In this document: in pieces, positions 6,999 through 10,000 of the stretch | Numbering within the stretch: the stretch's first letter is position 1 | Layout of the letters: each line of letters opens with the position of its first letter | DNA from: Glandiceps talaboti | Taxonomy: Eukaryota; Hemichordata; Enteropneusta; Spengelidae | Length of the DNA: 10,000 bases | Reading direction: 5' to 3' | Assembly: GCF_964340395.1 (NCBI RefSeq) | Contig: NC_135568.1 | Location: 16,759,276 to 16,769,275 of the forward strand | Translations under genes and position numbers: made by a program | Notes under the pieces: generated by a model | The model's database searches: none | What the model was told of the DNA's origin: nothing | The model's input: the letters and a program-made list of their open reading frames with translations, nothing else

Positions 6999-7702
6999 AG
7001 ATTTAGATTTTAAATGATATTAACTTTGCGCACCTGTGGGATGTATATAACCCGCCATAGTAATTTCTAACTTCATTCTCGGGAGTCCAGTCTTACTTAT
7101 AAGATATTCGCGATAAATGCAGTGTTACACGCGTGATGTTGTTCAATTCAAATAGTGTCAGCCCGTGTTGATCGTCGAGTGAACGTTTGGTTTGTGCTTG
7201 GTCAGTGTTGAGCAATGGGGCTGGACGTCCTTGCATAATGCGGAGTACAAAAATCACATTACACTTAACTTATATTTTGTGCAAACATTACTGTGAACAA
7301 TCTATAGAGGTCGCTGTAATTTAACATATGACACTGTATGCCCTATTGTGAAATTTATTTCTCCCAAAAAGGCAGCTAAAGCTTGGAACATTTACCTTGA
7401 CGCATGTCAAGCGAAATGTTCTTGTATTCGAATGTTTGTTTCAGTTACTCAGTCTATAAGATGGGACGTCTAACTTGGGTTTATGCTCAGTCATGATGGT
7501 AATGTCACTACTGTCTTAAGGCTTTATGGTAATTATGAGTTTGATGAGTGTGTTGACATTCACATTCACACATTTCGGTTGATCCATTGGTGGTTATTTT
7601 TACAAGCCCCTGCTTAAGCTGAATATGCATGAACTCTGTTTGTACTAGTTGTCATCGGCCTTCTCTAATAGGCTGATATCATAAAATGTGGAGATTACTT
7701 TA

Positions 7703-7783
7703 GCTAGACCTCAGGCATCTGCCTCCGATTGTGTGCCACCTTCAGAAACAGAGTGTTGTTGAGAAGAAAGCCTGAAGTCTAGC
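7703..7783. repeat. Inverted repeat with 14-bp arms
   Basis: GCTAGACCTCAGGC (7703-7716) and GCCTGAAGTCTAGC (7770-7783) are reverse complements with a single mismatch, separated by 53 nt. The similarity continues weakly outward to TTAG on the left and CTAA on the right, with an 8-nt offset. It could be a tiny TIR element or an RNA stem-loop; there is no clear target-site duplication. Confidence 0.6.
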
Positions 7784-8082
7784 AGCTAGACTAACATATA
7801 TACAATACCCTACTATTAAGTGTTCAACAACATTAATACATGGTTGTATATAAACCGTATGTGTTGTTGTGTGTGTTTCAATCACAGAAAAGTATGCAAC
7901 GCCCATAATAAAACTGTCTGCTAATCGAAATAAAAACATTTTCCCGGAGAGGTTTGGAATTTACTGTACTGTCTGTGTACAATTTTGAACATACATCAAC
8001 CATACAAATGCACACGAGCTTCATGTAGTTTTATGAGTATTTTAAATTGTGATGGGTCATTTGCATATAAATAATCATTTTT

Positions 8083-8120
8083 TCCTTCTGTAAGGAAGGA
8101 GATATATTAGGGGCTGTAAA

Positions 8121-8167
<47 letters not shown>

Positions 8168-8467
8168 AGTCTGTCTGTGTCATCGTTTTCTCCAAACCGG
8201 CTGGATCAATTCAAACGAAATTCGACACGCGTATTTCGTAGGGTAATGGCAAGAACTGGTTAGGTTTTAGTACACATCCCATGGATATTAATGAGCAATT
8301 TAAGGAATTCATGGGTTTTCGGTAATTAGGCTACATATCAGGAATGCAAGCTTCAAATTCATTGTAACTTGGTACATACATTTGCGATACCAAAGCACAT
8401 CTGTCCTGAAAATATTATTGATTTAGTTATACTTTTAATAAGGTATTGGCATATTTTCGGTAATTAG
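8083..8467. repeat. Microsatellite-linked, diverged tandem repeat unit
   Basis: This composite starts with a short hairpin, TCCTTC-TGTAAG-GAAGGA (8083-8100), followed by the (GTCT)n array and about 285 bp of sequence. That last part holds two diverged halves offset by 138 bp: TTTTCGGTAATTAG is identical at 8316-8329 and 8454-8467, and the sequence before each copy is weakly alignable. A tetranucleotide array fixed to one side of a longer unit suggests a dispersed repeat that carries its own microsatellite, but only one copy is seen here. Confidence 0.5.
8121..8180 (+). repeat. (GTCT)n tetranucleotide microsatellite
   Basis: Eleven perfect GTCT units (8121-8164), one GTCA, two more GTCT units, then GTGT. 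It is embedded in the larger composite repeat. Confidence 0.97.
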
Positions 8468-8470
8468 ACG

Positions 8471-9403
8471 CGATGGACACACAAAAGAAAGTTGTTGTTT
8501 CTGGTCAGGAAACGTTGCCTAAAGGGGTGTGACAACACACAATTTTGTGTTAATTGCTCATGAATAGTTCTGCAGTTGTCTTCCCTGAAGTAGCAATTAA
8601 TGTAGGGAGAGTTATTTTGAGTTTTCCCTTGGATCAGCAGTCTGCATCGGCTGAACATACACGAGAAAAAAGAAGACCGAGGTGGGATATTTAAGTGATG
8701 CAAACTCAACAGAAAACAATTTTTCTTTGCTGGCCATATAGGGCCTACCGTTAGATCTATGCTACAACCTTCTCTAAAAGTTTCCCATTATTACATGTGT
8801 GGTTGGCCGTAAGATCGCATCTGCAGGCAACCTCCAGTACCTGCATAACTTCATACCATCTCTTTACTATTGGTACATTATACATGTACATATGTTCAAA
8901 GATAAAAAAGCTCACAAACATTTCATTAAAGATTTCTGTTGAGAATGTCAAAATTTAGATGGGGTGTGGGGTTACAATTTCAATTCTAGAATTAAAACGG
9001 ATGTGATGACCCACTATTTTTTTATTATTGATAAATAGCTGCAATAATACAATGTACACAAACAGCGTATAAAAATGTATTTAGGACTTTTATCTTTTTT
9101 TGGCAGTTTCTTATGTTTTCCTAAAAGAATAGTAAAGCAGCTGGAGATAAAATAACAATATTTTATGAAATAATGCAAAAAAATACTAAAACAGATATCT
9201 GGAACTACTATACACATTAAACTTAAAGATTAGTTCATTAGGTGCTCCGGAGATACACTTTAACTGTCAAAAATCATGGTATAAATTAATTGTTGTAAAT
9301 CTACTTATTTGACCAAAACAATAGGTGTAGGTACAAGAAACGCTCATTTACTTGCAAACAAAAGTGGTGACATAGTAATTTCTCTGCATTTTTTTACTTA
9401 GAA
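8471..9403. other. Intergenic region without a recognisable gene
   Basis: AT-rich sequence without a supported coding region. Small inverted repeats are present: ACACAA/TTGTGT at 8537-8550, and TTAATTGCT (8550-8558) against AGCAATTAA (8592-8600). Open frames here are short, and none resembles a known protein. Confidence 0.55.
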
Positions 9404-9865
9404 CTTATTCAGTCATCCTGATACTATCTCTTGCAATTTGTTGTGGCAAAGCTGAAAGATATTTTGCAGATGTGCGCTTGGTAAATGACTTCTCTTGAAG
9501 TTTAATTTGGTTCCAAAAAAATCCCGAATAAAGAGCAAAACATTTCAAGACTTTCAGACTTTTGATGGCCCAATGACTACTCAGCCCACTCTCATGGTCG
9601 TAAACATTTGCTCAATTCTTTGTAATGCACATTGGATATGCAACAGCTTAATTTAATGCTCGTATGCACCATCAGAGCCAAGTAAACCACTGTACAAGAT
9701 AATATAATAGAATCAAATGTATATTGTTACATGTACTATTCAGAAAATATAAAGAAATACTCTTAATTTTGAAACAAATGCGAAGCCCACATGAGGATGT
9801 ATTGCCCATCACCAAAAAAAATACATGGGTAGCTAGGTTGAACAGCTTTTTCATTTTTCCTGGCC
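9404..9865. mobile_element. Decayed second copy of the Harbinger-like element
   Basis: It aligns in the same orientation with 174-968 of the first copy but is about 330 bp shorter; most of the missing sequence corresponds to roughly 215-540 of copy 1. Shared anchors include ATTGGATATGCAACAG (691-706 and 9631-9646) and a 21-bp identical block at 786-806 and 9713-9733. The right end retains GTTGAACAGC and the final CTGGCC, followed by TAA at 9866-9868. It lacks the GGCCAG found internal to the right end of copy 1. I could not find the left terminal repeat, so the left edge is either lost or too diverged. Numerous substitutions and small indels separate the copies, so both are old compared with the LINE. 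Confidence 0.75.
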
Positions 9866-10000
9866 TAATGTCGTATCTTTCAAAGTAGTTACTGAAAAGA
9901 TGTCACATTCAAAGTAAAAAAACCCTACTTTTAAATTTAAAAGAAATGGATGATGCTTTCTCAAATAAGTAACAAAATAATCATCTTCTTTACCCTGCTC

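Larger units (their letters stand above)
6482..8080. other. Intergenic region without a supported gene
   Basis: No convincing coding exon, tRNA or other RNA gene is visible. Short repeats inside it are listed separately. Around 7020-7230 the composition becomes richer in CpG, and TATATAA (7044-7050) lies upstream of several short ATG frames, the one at 7215 ending after seven codons. This might be a promoter with a non-coding first exon, but nothing confirms it. Confidence 0.5.

Noticed and set aside
8464-8709. 81-codon minus-strand open frame
   Set aside because: No recognisable domain or sign of coding; it overlaps the end of the tandem repeat unit.

Overview
This is a non-coding stretch of an animal genome, AT-rich and full of repeats, with no host protein-coding gene I can support. 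The evidence is the low gene density, several microsatellites, a terminal-inverted-repeat (TIR) DNA transposon fossil, and one complete non-LTR retrotransposon (LINE). The LINE has an APE-type endonuclease, a reverse transcriptase and a gag-like ORF1 with two CCHC knuckles. That combination fits the L1/Tx1 group, which is common in aquatic invertebrates and lower vertebrates. I cannot name the species from the sequence.

Layout: (1) 38-968 is a 931-bp non-autonomous DNA transposon with roughly 25-bp TIRs flanked by TAA, which suggests PIF/Harbinger affiliation. (2) 972-1408 is unremarkable flank. (3) 1423-6470 is the full-length LINE, flanked by a 14-bp target-site duplication (1409-1422 and 6468-6481). 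It holds a 217-bp 5' UTR, ORF1 (1640-2767), ORF2 (2767-6327), a short 3' UTR with a (TAA)7 run and AATAAA, and 29 terminal A's. (4) 6482-8080 is intergenic, with a C-rich tract whose minus strand matches the G-quadruplex pattern, a (GTT)14 microsatellite and a 14-bp inverted repeat. (5) 8083-8467 is a (GTCT)n microsatellite joined to a degenerate tandem duplication with a 138-bp offset. (6) 8471-9403 has no recognisable gene. (7) 9404-9865 is a second, shorter, decayed copy of the 38-968 element in the same orientation.

The LINE is the centrepiece. Both ORFs are uninterrupted and the recognisable endonuclease and reverse transcriptase motifs are present. The target-site duplication is identical on both sides and the A-tail is uninterrupted, so the insertion looks young and may still be competent. 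ORF1 would bind the element RNA; ORF2 would nick the target, prime from the cut and copy the RNA. The two ORFs meet at a TAATGA stop-start overlap followed by a small potential hairpin. This arrangement matches the termination-reinitiation coupling described for the silkworm SART1 element, and is the most biologically interesting signal here.
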